The notes under the pieces: generated by a model
What the model was told of the DNA's origin: nothing
Seen by the model: only the letters and a program-made list of their open reading frames with translations
Databases searched by the model: none
Source of the DNA: Calothrix sp. PCC 7103
GTDB taxonomy: Bacteria > Cyanobacteriota > Cyanobacteriia > Cyanobacteriales > Nostocaceae
Length of the DNA stretch: 64,000 nt
Direction of reading: 5' to 3'
Assembly: GCF_000331305.1 (NCBI RefSeq)
Contig: NZ_KB217478.1
Location: 2,153,679-2,217,678 of the forward strand
Shown: in pieces, positions 1 to 7,592 of the stretch
Layout of the letters: every line of letters starts with the position of its first letter
Position numbering within the stretch: the first letter of the stretch is position 1
Position numbers and translations under genes: made by a program

Positions 1-996
1 TTTATTGTTTGCATTCGCACGAATAATCCGCTTTACGTTCTCGTGTTCTTCACGGGTGATTATTCCTTCATGGGTATCCCAGTTACAGTCCCATTTATCA
101 AAATGCTTTAACTGCTTTCCTGATGGACTTTTAGTTGTTACATTAAAAGGAGTTCCACCAGCGTGTACTGGGTTTACCAAAAAGTTTTTTAATCCTGCTG
201 GAGACCATTGCAAACTCGCCCAAGGATATCTTTTATAAGTACTATTATTATTTGATACAAAATTTACATCGTCTATATTTTCTACATTTATTAAATGTTT
301 GCTTAAATGTTTGCTTAAATGTTTGCGATTTTCTTTATTACCGCGCGCTTCAACTTTACCAGGAGTTCCAAACATTTTATTAAGAGTGTCGCAGGTTTTA
401 CGAACGCTACCACATTCTTTAAATACCTCAAAAATAAACTTAGCTAATTCCCAAGCTCTAAAACTACGTTTTGCTTCCAGTAGTGAAACACACCAAGTTT
501 CATCTTTTTTATACTGGTCGTTTTCTACTTTCCATCCAAAAGGCGCCAGTCGATGACTTTTTCGTTGCACCATACGGAGTTTACGTTCTGCTGAAACGCG
601 ACTAGATAGCATTTTTATTTCAAATTTAGCAGCAGCTAATAATATATCTATCGTTAATTCTCCACCTAACGATTCAGTATCGATTGCTTGATCAAGCGCT
701 ACCAACTTAATACCTTTTTCTTTTAGTACTTCCAGCAAAGAATAAAATAGTCGAGAACTTGAACCAATTCTATCAATTCTTGTAACTACTAACTCAGTAA
801 CAGTTCCTGCTGATACTTTCAAATCATCTATTAATTGCTGCAACCCTTCTCGCACCTCAGTTGATCGAGATTGGATATCCCAGTAAAACCGGGAACACCC
901 TGCATTTTTGCCTCTCTCTAGTTGCTTTTTTAGGGCGCCTCGATCTTCTTGCTGTTCTATACTAGAAACTCTTCCGTAGAACCACTTTTCTGTCAT
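1..996 (-). CDS. Large serine recombinase of the hupS excision element (3' end outside window)
   Basis: Site-specific recombinase expected to excise the element that interrupts hupS. Translating the minus strand from ATG at 996 gives an uninterrupted frame to the window edge. The resolvase domain has the catalytic Ser in GRVSS (Ser11) and the VTRIDRIG motif near residues 71-78, followed by the recombinase domain (the LVNPVHAGGTPF stretch); the zinc-ribbon end is off the window. It is clearly homologous to the recombinase at 33143-34687 (shared GGELTID, K-E-K-ML and HAGGT/YAGGT blocks), so it belongs to the XisF/XisH-like group. It lies 135 bp from the hupS junction and reads away from hupS into the element. 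An internal triplicated KHLS unit is encoded by three 12-bp tandem copies at 291-326. Family assignment is firm; the hupS target is inferred from position. Confidence 0.85.
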   Translation of the reverse strand, partial: MTEKWFYGRVSSIEQQEDRGALKKQLERGKNAGCSRFYWDIQSRSTEVREGLQQLIDDLKVSAGTVTELVVTRIDRIGSSSRLFYSLLEVLKEKGIKLVALDQAIDTESLGGELTIDILLAAAKFEIKMLSSRVSAERKLRMVQRKSHRLAPFGWKVENDQYKKDETWCVSLLEAKRSFRAWELAKFIFEVFKECGSVRKTCDTLNKMFGTPGKVEARGNKENRKHLSKHLSKHLINVENIDDVNFVSNNNSTYKRYPWASLQWSPAGLKNFLVNPVHAGGTPFNVTTKSPSGKQLKHFDKWDCNWDTHEGIITREEHENVKRIIRANANNK

Positions 997-1125
997 AATC
1001 CAATACTTCTAATGCTGCTTAGTTAAGAATTTATTTGGTACGTACAAAACTAAAGACATAAACTGAAGCGTCTTTTATGTCGATAATCTATTTTATTTTA
1101 TTTTATTCTATTCTATTATGAATAT

Positions 1126-1140
1126 AGCACGTCCTTTCTA
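1126..1140. other. hupS/element junction (attachment site, approximate)
   Basis: HupS coding sequence becomes recognisable at the Ser codon at 1132 (SFLNAEEPTACDL). The preceding in-frame bases (codons for YST) do not fit the expected GNTM of HupS, and upstream the sequence becomes low-complexity TTTTA/TTCTA repeats. The crossover core therefore lies close to 1129-1137. The partner copy, with the first 17 or so hupS codons, must be left of the window, so the exact core cannot be fixed here. Confidence 0.6.
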
Positions 1141-2043
1141 AATGCAGAAGAACCAACTGCTTGCGATTTGATAGCTGACTTTGGTATCAATTTACTTTGG
1201 CATCCATCGCTAGGGTTGGAGTTAGGTGAGAACCTTCAAACGTTGTTATGGAATTGTGTATTGGGTAACACTCCTTTAGACATTTTGGTGTTTGAGGGTT
1301 CGGTTGTTAATGCACCAAATGGTACTGGTGAATGGAACAGATTCGCTGACCGCCCAATGAAAGACTGGTTAGCTGATTTATCTAAAGTTGCTAACTATGT
1401 TGTGGCTATCGGTGACTGCGCTACTTGGGGTGGTATACCAGCTATGGCGCCTAATCCCAGCGAATCCAAAGGGTTACAATTCCTTAAACGCTCTGAAGGT
1501 GGGTTTTTAGGTAAAGATTTTAAGGCTAAATCAGGATTACCTGTAATTAATATTCCTGGTTGTCCTGCTCACCCAGATTGGATAACTCAAATTTTAGTGG
1601 CAATAGCTACTGGACGTATTGGTGATATTGCCTTCGATGAACTTAATCGTCCACTGACTTTCTTCAAGACTTATACTCAAACTGGCTGTACTCGTAATAT
1701 CCACTTTGCTTACAAAGCTTCTACAGGTGAATTTGGTCAACGCAAAGGTTGTCTATTTTATGACCTTGGCTGTCGTGGGCCCATGACTCATTCTTCTTGT
1801 AACCGCATTCTCTGGAATCGTGTATCTTCTAAAACGCGCGCGGGAATGCCTTGTATTGGTTGTACTGAACCTGAGTTTCCTTTCTATGACCTCAAACCAG
1901 GAAGTGTGTTTAAAACGCAAACGCTTATGGGAGTTCCGAAAGATTTACCACCAGGTGTAAATAAAACTGGCTACGCAATATTAACAATGGTGTCAAAAGA
2001 CACGATGCCTGAATGGGCTGAAGAAGACTTTTTTACTGTCTAG
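1132..2043 (+). CDS. hupS: Uptake [NiFe]-hydrogenase small subunit, 3' portion (5' end displaced by element)
   Basis: Small Fe-S subunit of the uptake hydrogenase that recycles H2 from nitrogenase in heterocysts; it passes electrons from the HupL active site. Visible are 303 residues starting SFLNAEEPTACDL. Cysteine ligands appear in GDCATWGG, PGCPAHPDW, GCLFYDLGC, SSCNR and GMPCIGC. HupS of heterocystous strains is about 320 aa, so only about 17 N-terminal residues (the MTNVLWLQGGACSGNTM-like segment) are missing, which fits a precise insertion rather than decay. The TTG at 1168 is not a real start. hupL follows after 130 bp. A functional gene is expected only after the upstream element is excised. 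Confidence 0.93.
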   Translation, partial: SFLNAEEPTACDLIADFGINLLWHPSLGLELGENLQTLLWNCVLGNTPLDILVFEGSVVNAPNGTGEWNRFADRPMKDWLADLSKVANYVVAIGDCATWGGIPAMAPNPSESKGLQFLKRSEGGFLGKDFKAKSGLPVINIPGCPAHPDWITQILVAIATGRIGDIAFDELNRPLTFFKTYTQTGCTRNIHFAYKASTGEFGQRKGCLFYDLGCRGPMTHSSCNRILWNRVSSKTRAGMPCIGCTEPEFPFYDLKPGSVFKTQTLMGVPKDLPPGVNKTGYAILTMVSKDTMPEWAEEDFFTV

Positions 2044-2076
2044 TGCCACGAGGGCAACGAGGGCAACGGATGAGAG

Positions 2077-2118
2077 CGGATGTAACGGATATGCAATAAA
2101 TAACATCCGTTACATCCG
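2077..2118. repeat. hupS-hupL intergenic hairpin built from ATCCGTTAC repeats
   Basis: The 14-bp arm 2077-2090 (CGGATGTAACGGAT) is exactly complementary to 2105-2118, with a 14-base loop. Further GTTACATCC units follow to about 2135. A stem-loop between hupS and hupL is known in Nostoc and may set relative subunit expression. Related ATCCGTTACATC units occur at 24830, 25027 and 56777, so it also belongs to a dispersed short repeat family. Confidence 0.75.
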
Positions 2119-2173
2119 TTACATCCATTACATAATCCGTTGCCAGCAATATTACAAATAAGAGAGGAGAATA

Positions 2174-2192
2174 ATGGGAACTCAAATATTAG
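2174..2192 (+). CDS. hupL: hupL 5' portion (start codon and first six codons)
   Basis: An AGAGGAG Shine-Dalgarno at 2163-2169 precedes ATG at 2174, encoding M-G-T-Q-I-L up to the direct repeat ATATTAG. Continuing into the element gives V-V-C, unlike HupL. Joining to 16876 gives MGTQILDISPVGRVEGDL, the expected HupL N-terminus. The piece is too short to be found by ORF calling, but it holds the native start and ribosome binding site of hupL. Confidence 0.85.
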
Positions 2193-2216
2193 TGGTATGC
2201 TACAACGCAGGAAAAT
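2186..2216. other. Left attachment site of the hupL element
   Basis: Core ATATTAG (2186-2192) is followed 10 bp further in by the arm CAACGCAGGAAAAT (2203-2216). The right end carries the inverted counterpart at 16847-16860 with 13 of 14 positions matching. Inverted arms flanking a short core are the layout expected for a serine-recombinase attP split between the two ends. Confidence 0.75.
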
Positions 2217-2798
2217 ACTAACGGCACCCTGTCCTCAAAATGCCGTATTTTGTCGCATGAAAAGAAGCAAGCGCACAGCATAGCCAGCAAGACTTGCTTC
2301 ACCTCCTTAGTACCAACATTCTACTACCCTAATAAAACCCAACATTTTATTTACAACTAAATAGTTATATAGCGAGATACGTAAGTAATCGCCAAAATAA
2401 AAACAAAATTGTGTCAGTATTAAATATTGTATGGCACCGAAATTACTAAGAAAAGCTAAGTTGTAACACAATATGTCTACGTACTTATTTAGTGATATAG
2501 TGATTAATTTTATTTAACTCTTAGCTGTTGACACTGTATAAGCATCGCTTCTCTACTTAACATGTCAGTGTTAGAGCATACATCATAACTCTCGTGATAC
2601 TGATAAGAAAAGTAAGAAAAACCAACGCTGGGCACAAATGTTGCGCGGCAATAGCTACTCTAAAAACTTATGTAGCAACAGTTATGCTTCTACATAGCCA
2701 CTTAATTACTTATTTGTTTATTACTTTTTATATTTTGCAGTCAAAAAAATAAGAAAATACATTATTATTTTGCTAGATATAAAAAGCTAGGTGAAGCT
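2217..2798. other. Left-end non-coding region of the hupL element
   Basis: I see no convincing gene in about 580 bp of AT-rich sequence. It contains a TGTGTCAGTATT variant (2412-2423) of the 12-mer found near 11.2-11.8 kb, and may hold the promoter of the gene at 2799. In the excised circle it would lie next to the recombinase gene. Confidence 0.5.
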
Positions 2799-3554
2799 AT
2801 GCGACCTCAGTTAAATCTGTCGTTAGACGAATATCCCGAACTACCGGAGAAGTTGAAAAAATTTTGTAAAGTGCGAAGATACCGAATAAGCGATTTTTGC
2901 GCGCGTGTTTTGAACGAAGCGATAGATAAAGAACTTACACAAATGGCAGGTAATACGCCAGAACTAACGGTAAGTGATGTGAACAGTGCGGTTGAGGAAT
3001 TGCGCGCGCGGTTAGGAGTTTTAGAAAAAGGATTAAACAATCTAAATGATGGTTTCAACGAAAATGTACCCAACTTGATAAACGATACGTGGTTATTCAA
3101 AAAAGCAATATTCGAGTCTGCCGAACCATTGATAAAGTTGGTAGACCGAGTGAAGCAATTAGAAGCACAACCAGGAAACAATAGCCAGATGCAAGAAAGA
3201 TTAAATAAATTGAGTGATGAGTTACCGAGATTGGTACAAGATATTTGGATGCTAAAGGAAGCGTCACGCGAAAGCGGAGAGCCGCTATCAAAGCGAGTCG
3301 AGAGATTAGAGGCGTTACTTTCTGAGGTGAAAGCGGATATGGAGTATCTGAAAAAAACAGATTTTAGAAGTGAGGGCGATTTGGACACTCCCACTGATGC
3401 CCCAAAAATCGAATGTCCTCACTGTGGCGCCGTTGGATTTCTCCACAAAGGCTTTAAGCCTGCTGGCAGTTCAAAAGGGTTTAAGCGCTACCAATGCTCG
3501 AAATGCACTAAAAAGATTGTTCAACGTCCGGCGCCTGATATCCCTCAAAACTAA
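2799..3554 (+). CDS. Coiled-coil protein with N-terminal RHH-like and C-terminal zinc-ribbon segments
   Basis: I do not recognise a named family. The 251-aa product starts with an RHH-like segment (RPQLNLSLDEYPELPEKLKK, then RISDFCARVLNEAI). The middle (about 60-195) is coiled-coil with an internally repeated unit (NDTWLFKKAIFESAEPL versus QDIWMLKEASRESGEPL). The C-terminus has a zinc ribbon (CPHCG near 203, CSKC near 233) like those of InsA-type transposase accessory proteins. A DNA-binding regulator or plasmid accessory role is inferred. It is the first gene from the left end of the element, starts after AGGTGAAGCT, and is followed by a strong terminator. Confidence 0.6.
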   Translation: MRPQLNLSLDEYPELPEKLKKFCKVRRYRISDFCARVLNEAIDKELTQMAGNTPELTVSDVNSAVEELRARLGVLEKGLNNLNDGFNENVPNLINDTWLFKKAIFESAEPLIKLVDRVKQLEAQPGNNSQMQERLNKLSDELPRLVQDIWMLKEASRESGEPLSKRVERLEALLSEVKADMEYLKKTDFRSEGDLDTPTDAPKIECPHCGAVGFLHKGFKPAGSSKGFKRYQCSKCTKKIVQRPAPDIPQN

Positions 3555-3572
3555 AATATTTGTGTCACTAAA

Positions 3573-3610
3573 AAAGCCCCCTACCACCAATTAAGGCAGT
3601 AGGGGGCTTT
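3573..3610 (+). terminator. Rho-independent terminator after the coiled-coil gene
   Basis: Perfect 12-bp stem (3573-3584 with 3599-3610, GC-rich GCCCCCTAC core) with a 14-base loop. Runs of A before and T after let it act in both directions, also ending the minus-strand gene at 3614-3751. Confidence 0.8.
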
Positions 3611-3613
3611 AAG

Positions 3614-3751
3614 TTAGCCATTACTTTTAGTTGAGGTTTCTTGTTTTTCTTCTGGATTTTTTTCAAGTTCCTGCTTTTTCTCAGGATGTTTCTTAAGGTA
3701 GTTATCCAGCATCCGCCTTAAAAACGCTTTGCTCTGTTCGCTCAATCGCAT
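3614..3751 (-). CDS. Small charged protein, 45 aa
   Basis: ATG at 3751 follows AGGGAGAATAAT, a good ribosome binding site. The product is Lys/Glu-rich (starts MRLSEQSKAFLRRMLDNYLK) and probably a single amphipathic helix with a charged tail. No family recognised. It is the last of a run of small minus-strand genes in the element and ends at the terminator at 3573-3610. Confidence 0.5.
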   Translation of the reverse strand: MRLSEQSKAFLRRMLDNYLKKHPEKKQELEKNPEEKQETSTKSNG

Positions 3752-3830
3752 ATTATTCTCCCTAAAATCCTAATTTGAGATTACCTCTTTTTGTGACGCG
3801 ATGTTTATGTGACTGGCGCCAAGACTTTTA

Positions 3831-4037
3831 TTATAAATATTCTAGATGTGGTGGATTTTTTACCAAAAAGTCACCAATTGCGTTGAGCATGTCCTCTTGG
3901 TAATCCTGATGCATGAAAATCAGTCCGTTAGAAAAGAGGTAATGTGTTTTTTCATAAAACCCATATTGCGAGAGGATGACACGTAACCCATTTTGGGCGC
4001 CTTCGTTTATATAATCGTGCGTGGTTTCATTTTCCAT
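3831..4037 (-). CDS. Hypothetical protein, 68 aa
   Basis: I do not recognise this small acidic protein (MENETTHDYINEGAQNGLRV...). ATG at 4037 is preceded by AAGGAA ten bases upstream. Its codon use matches the neighbouring element genes. It belongs to a block of four short minus-strand genes (3614-4430) downstream of the membrane ATPase; such blocks are usual in plasmids and conjugative elements. No transmembrane segment or cysteine motif is seen. Confidence 0.5.
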   Translation of the reverse strand: MENETTHDYINEGAQNGLRVILSQYGFYEKTHYLFSNGLIFMHQDYQEDMLNAIGDFLVKNPPHLEYL

Positions 4038-4062
4038 CGTGTTAATATTCCTTGCGGTTATT

Positions 4063-4221
4063 TTATATTTCGCTAACTATTTCATTGCGGTATTCACTGC
4101 CGGCTAAACCTATCTCATTCCAAAGTTCTGATAGCACTTGGTATTCTTGAATCTCACCATTTAGGAGCATGTAGAACAATTCAGTAGGTGCCGTGTTAAT
4201 GAAAAATTCGTAACTGTACAT
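4063..4221 (-). CDS. Hypothetical protein, 52 aa
   Basis: ATG at 4221 has a strong AGGAGC ribosome binding site (GGTTAGGAGCAATCAAA before the start). The product begins MYSYEFFINTAPTELFYMLL and is acidic, with no recognised family. It lies between two similar small genes of the same strand, separated by 25 bp and 11 bp, so a single transcript is likely. Good start signals make it a probable real gene despite its length. Confidence 0.5.
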   Translation of the reverse strand: MYSYEFFINTAPTELFYMLLNGEIQEYQVLSELWNEIGLAGSEYRNEIVSEI

Positions 4222-4232
4222 TTTGATTGCTC

Positions 4233-4430
4233 CTAACCTAAACGTGAAAGACTTTTTATTACAATCGTGCTTCTAACAACTTTGGGGTTATTGCGTTGAA
4301 TGCAGGTTCTAACGTTTTGGTCAAGAAATATTAGGTCAGCATCCAGTGGTAGTGTCAATATTCCATCAGCAAGGTGTATTCTATTGTCACCATTGACATA
4401 AAACTCAGCATAGTAAAAAAAGTAAAGCAT
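4233..4430 (-). CDS. Hypothetical protein, 65 aa
   Basis: ATG at 4430 is preceded by TTAGGAAATATC. The product (MLYFFYYAEFYVNGDNRIHLADG...) looks like a small beta-rich soluble protein and matches no family I know. It starts 46 bp from the iteron-like array at 4476-4644, so that array could contain its promoter. Same-strand neighbours suggest co-transcription with 4063-4221. Confidence 0.5.
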   Translation of the reverse strand: MLYFFYYAEFYVNGDNRIHLADGILTLPLDADLIFLDQNVRTCIQRNNPKVVRSTIVIKSLSRLG

Positions 4431-4475
4431 GATATTTCCTAACAGTAACTTTTGATTTATAGGCTATCAAAATTT

Positions 4476-4644
4476 TGCACCCACCTTGTAACCATCCTGC
4501 ACCCACCTAAACTGGGTGCAAAAGTGGGTGCAAGCCAAAACCCTGATGGTGTAAGGTGGGTACACTGGGTGCAAATGCAGATGCACCCGCCTGCACCCAC
4601 CCAAAAAGGGTCTGTTTAATTTGGTTGCACCCACTTGCACCCAG
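4476..4644. repeat. Iteron-like array of TGCACCCAC / GTGGGTGCA
   Basis: About ten copies or near-copies of TGCACCCAC are packed into 170 bp in both orientations: 4476, 4498, 4582, 4592, 4626 and 4636 on plus; 4513, 4524, 4555 (variant GGTGGGTACA) and 4565 inverted. The array fills the gap between the ATPase gene and the small genes. Its density and mixed orientation resemble replication-origin or partition-site iterons, or a multi-site operator. Confidence 0.8.
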
Positions 4645-6231
4645 CTAATTATTATTAGTAAAAAAGAAACCTACTCCTTCATTGCCATTTACTAAACCTT
4701 CGTTTAGAAGTTCATATACAAAATCTTTTACAAGAGAGCGACTAGGACGGTTTATTCCTTTCTTGTCCCAAAATCTACTAGTTCTAATCGCGTTTAAGGA
4801 CATAGCATTATCAGAAGATTGTAATATATCTAGTATTCCATCTTTGTACATATCGTCGTCAGCTTGGGGTTTATCTTCCAGTAGGATGTCATCTTGTATT
4901 GTTGTTGGTTCGCTAATCGTAAAAGCATTTTCTAATTGCTCAACACTAGGAGGAAGGTCTTTAATAAACGTCCCGCTATCACGGTCATACGCTGAGTAGT
5001 TTATTAGTTTTGGCATCGAATACCATTTAGCAGTTCCACTCCAATAAACAGCACGATTGCATTCTGAATTATCAGCTAAATCCGCTACGTCATCAGGATT
5101 AAACTTTCTAAACATTCGAGCATACTTCCATTCATCAAGTACACCGATAGCGTCACCTTTTACTAATACAACCTTTTCCATCTGAGAAATAGCAGACTGG
5201 TTACTACCGTTGCCACCTGAGAAAGGTGTCTGAGCAAATATCCAAATAAATTTACTGTTGCTACCACCACAGGAAGTAATGCCGATTATCTTGTCATTTA
5301 GTGCGTTTGATTTGGCATCTTTAAGACGGGCGCCTATAATCGTCCCTTCATCAATTACTAGTAAGGCACCGTTATTTTGTGTTGCATAATCATCATATTC
5401 AGCAACAGAAGCTTCAAACCATGCTGCTACAGTGGAAGGCTTCGCGGTTTCGCAGTGTAGGCGCTTTTCAATATCAACAACATCAGCAAAATAACCATAT
5501 TCTTTTGGGTCATCTTTACCGTTAATCAGAAATATTTTTATGGAATGCTTCTCCTTAACAGCCCTTAAAGCATTAGCAAGCAACATCCCTTTACCACTAC
5601 CACCTTGACCTACACCAAAAATATTTCTAATCCTGTCGGTCATTTCGCCAACAATATTAATGTTGCTCTCTGCACTTGGGTTGTATGTTGAAACCTGTGT
5701 ACTGAAAGAAGGCGCATGTAGCGGTCGATGTTGTGCAAGCTCTGAAGTATCGCGGCTACGCTGTAATTGTCGCCCTTCCTGCATTGGGGATGGTGCAATA
5801 CTGCGGCTGTCTTGTTGCCCTGGACGTAGTTGCTGTCTTCCTTCGTAAGCGTTGAACCAATTTAGAGCAAACTTTGATACGTCCCACTTGCGGTCAATGG
5901 CAAAGCTTATTTGGTCGTAAACTTCTTTATCTCCGAACTGTTTAGCGAAACTACGGAAGTCCTGCTCATCTAGAACATGGGCCACACAACCAAAATCGCG
6001 CACTGCTTTTAAATCCTTGCCAGAACGCCGAATACGCTCGTAGGCACTGTAGCAAAGATAACCACCTGCCACGATTCCCAAGATTTCGAGGGATAGCGCA
6101 AACCCAACACCACCTGCAATAATTCCCCCTAGTATCCTCCATGAGGCGCCTGTTTCTAATGCTTTCTGCTCTGCTATTTGTTCCCATTGCTCGATTGGGA
6201 CTAAATCCGCATCTGGGTTAAATCTAGTCAT
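4645..6231 (-). CDS. Membrane-anchored P-loop ATPase (FtsK/TraG-like)
   Basis: The 528-aa protein has two adjacent hydrophobic helices near residues 32-65 (GGIIAGGVGFALSLEILGIV region). A low-complexity Gln/Arg-rich linker follows, then a P-loop ATPase domain with Walker A GQGGSGKGM, Walker B LLVIDEG, and a sensor-like IFAQTPFSGGNGSNQ segment. The C-terminus looks like a winged helix (SRSLVKDFVYELLNEGLV). Membrane anchor plus cytosolic ATPase matches conjugative coupling proteins and FtsK-type DNA pumps, but I cannot assign a subfamily. Neighbouring membrane proteins at 6321-7583 share its upstream motif CCATATAGGA, so all three are probably coexpressed as one membrane complex moving or partitioning DNA. 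Confidence 0.7.
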   Translation of the reverse strand: MTRFNPDADLVPIEQWEQIAEQKALETGASWRILGGIIAGGVGFALSLEILGIVAGGYLCYSAYERIRRSGKDLKAVRDFGCVAHVLDEQDFRSFAKQFGDKEVYDQISFAIDRKWDVSKFALNWFNAYEGRQQLRPGQQDSRSIAPSPMQEGRQLQRSRDTSELAQHRPLHAPSFSTQVSTYNPSAESNINIVGEMTDRIRNIFGVGQGGSGKGMLLANALRAVKEKHSIKIFLINGKDDPKEYGYFADVVDIEKRLHCETAKPSTVAAWFEASVAEYDDYATQNNGALLVIDEGTIIGARLKDAKSNALNDKIIGITSCGGSNSKFIWIFAQTPFSGGNGSNQSAISQMEKVVLVKGDAIGVLDEWKYARMFRKFNPDDVADLADNSECNRAVYWSGTAKWYSMPKLINYSAYDRDSGTFIKDLPPSVEQLENAFTISEPTTIQDDILLEDKPQADDDMYKDGILDILQSSDNAMSLNAIRTSRFWDKKGINRPSRSLVKDFVYELLNEGLVNGNEGVGFFFTNNN

Positions 6232-6237
6232 AGTTAG

Positions 6238-6251
6238 TTTCCTATATGGTT
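6238..6251 (-). promoter_or_regulatory. CCATATAGGA motif upstream of the ATPase gene
   Basis: The minus strand reads AACCATATAGGAAACTAACT before the ATG at 6231. The same AACCATATAGGAG-type box precedes the next two upstream genes (7051-7060 and 7593-7604). It contains the ribosome binding site (AGGA), and the conservation extends upstream of it, so a shared translational or regulator-binding role is possible. Confidence 0.5.
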
Positions 6252-6270
6252 AATTTGTTAATCGGTCAAA

Positions 6271-6306
6271 AGGTAGTGCAGGAATTGAACCTGCACAGAG
6301 CTACCT
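6271..6306 (-). other. tRNA T-arm/acceptor-like remnant (minihelix)
   Basis: On the minus strand AGGTAG (6306-6301) and CTACCT (6276-6271) form an outer stem. Directly stacked on the 3' strand is a T-arm, TGCAGG-TTCAATT-CCTGCA, with a canonical TTCRANT loop. The D and anticodon arms are absent, replaced by CTCTG. Three copies of the 8-mer CTACCTAG run from 6301 towards the neighbouring gene. This looks like a tRNA-derived fragment captured by the element, not a working tRNA. Confidence 0.55.
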
Positions 6307-6320
6307 AGCTACCTAGCTAC

Positions 6321-7040
6321 CTAGCTAATGTCATCGATAATTTCTTTCACCACACCTTGTAGTTTGATTAGAAACTCAACCGCGAACAGCACACAGAACG
6401 AAGTTAGTAAGTTAACCCAGTTAATTTTGTCCCATTGCGCGGTTTGTAGGATGTAGAGGAAATCTCCAAAATTACCCTTAACTGGCGGGTATACGGTCAA
6501 GATAAGCAAGAAGTCAAGAATATAAACACCAATTGCCATCAAAACCAAGAACCGCATCACTTCAGTACTGAGTGAGTTTCCTAGAAATTTAGCCGCTTTC
6601 GTTTCCCATGAATCATTCGCGCTTACCGCGTACTTGGCAGCATTCCCATGTTTACCAATTTGATTATTTAAAAACCGACCATGCCCGAACAATACTAAAG
6701 GTAATATTTCTAGTATTTGGAATATTGCCCATAATGCGGTTCCCAAGCCGAACGCAAAGAAATTAGTTAGGAACTTAATAAACCAACCGAGAATTGGAAT
6801 ACTATAGATAACTTGTGCTAATGCTGGATAGTTAAAACTACCGAGAAATTTACCAGCAATTAGCTCATACGGCTTGATGTTAGCGAAAATGAAGGCGCCG
6901 ATAACTAACGTGATACAAAACCCTAGTATTTTTAGTGGTAATGGTGCTTTAGAAGCTGACTTTGGTTTAGTTTTACTACTGGCGCCAGTGTTTTGATGCT
7001 GGTGATTGTTGCTGCTTTTTGTTCCTTCGTTTAATGCCAT
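6321..7040 (-). CDS. Polytopic membrane protein, 239 aa
   Basis: After a hydrophilic Ser/Lys/Asn-rich N-terminus (about 32 residues) come several hydrophobic segments: ILGFCITLVIGAFIFANI, VIYSIPILGWFIKFLTNFF, ALWAIFQILEILPLVLFG, FLVLMAIGVYILDFLLIL and VNLLTSFCVLFAVEFLI. I recognise no named family. It sits between the membrane ATPase and a single-pass membrane protein, each preceded by the CCATATAGGA box, so a joint membrane complex (transfer or segregation apparatus) is plausible. Its 3' end merges into the 8-bp tandem repeats next to the tRNA-like remnant. Confidence 0.6.
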   Translation of the reverse strand: MALNEGTKSSNNHQHQNTGASSKTKPKSASKAPLPLKILGFCITLVIGAFIFANIKPYELIAGKFLGSFNYPALAQVIYSIPILGWFIKFLTNFFAFGLGTALWAIFQILEILPLVLFGHGRFLNNQIGKHGNAAKYAVSANDSWETKAAKFLGNSLSTEVMRFLVLMAIGVYILDFLLILTVYPPVKGNFGDFLYILQTAQWDKINWVNLLTSFCVLFAVEFLIKLQGVVKEIIDDIS

Positions 7041-7050
7041 TTCTTTAACT

Positions 7051-7060
7051 CCTATATGGT
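7051..7060 (-). promoter_or_regulatory. Second CCATATAGGA box
   Basis: Minus strand ACCATATAGGAGTTAAAG just before ATG at 7040; it includes an AGGAG ribosome binding site and repeats the box of the two neighbouring genes. Confidence 0.5.
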
Positions 7061-7067
7061 CTGTGAA

Positions 7068-7583
7068 TTATTCTTGCGTAATTACAGGATTTGAGAATTG
7101 TGAACCGCGAAATCGGTTTAATCTAGATTGAATAACGTTTCGGTCGCCTGTGAATGCAAAATGATTTGGTGTACCGTCTTGACCGATAACAGCAGTTTGT
7201 CCAAATGCGTCGCAAATTACCGTACCTCTGACTAAAGGTCTTCCGGTTATACGGTCGTGAATGACCACACCTTTTTGAATCCCTGAGAAGTAATGAGTAC
7301 CATTTCGCATTGCTTCCCCCACCACTGGTAAACAAGTTTGGTAACGTTTATTAGCGATTTCGGCTTGCTCCTTCTCGGATTGAAACTGTATTTGTAGTTC
7401 CCGTCTCTGTGCGGTTGCTTGTTCGATTACCGCTTTATCTTGTTCGATGCGTGCCTGATGCCTAGCGAATGATGGATAGCTTAGACCCACTGCGATTACT
7501 CCAGCAGCAATGAAGAAACCTTGTGCAGGATTTAATCCGGTTCGATTCCACAGTTCTTGGATATCATCAAGATAGTTTTTCAT
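7068..7583 (-). CDS. Single-pass membrane protein with coiled coil, 171 aa
   Basis: A short N-terminal segment is followed by one hydrophobic helix (GFFIAAGVIAVGLSYPSF, near 23-40), then a coiled coil (about 45-80, Gln/Glu-rich) and a compact C-terminal domain (VIHDRITGRPLVRGTVIC). The layout is typical of small anchor proteins in phage or conjugation complexes, but I cannot name it. It is the first gene of the three-gene membrane block sharing the CCATATAGGA box and lies 27 bp from the next gene. Confidence 0.6.
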   Translation of the reverse strand: MKNYLDDIQELWNRTGLNPAQGFFIAAGVIAVGLSYPSFARHQARIEQDKAVIEQATAQRRELQIQFQSEKEQAEIANKRYQTCLPVVGEAMRNGTHYFSGIQKGVVIHDRITGRPLVRGTVICDAFGQTAVIGQDGTPNHFAFTGDRNVIQSRLNRFRGSQFSNPVITQE

Positions 7584-7592
7584 TTTGAAAGA

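Noticed and set aside
2807-3394. 195-aa antisense frame over the coiled-coil gene
   Set aside because: Mirror of a strongly coding frame; Ser/Phe-rich composition typical of antisense reading.
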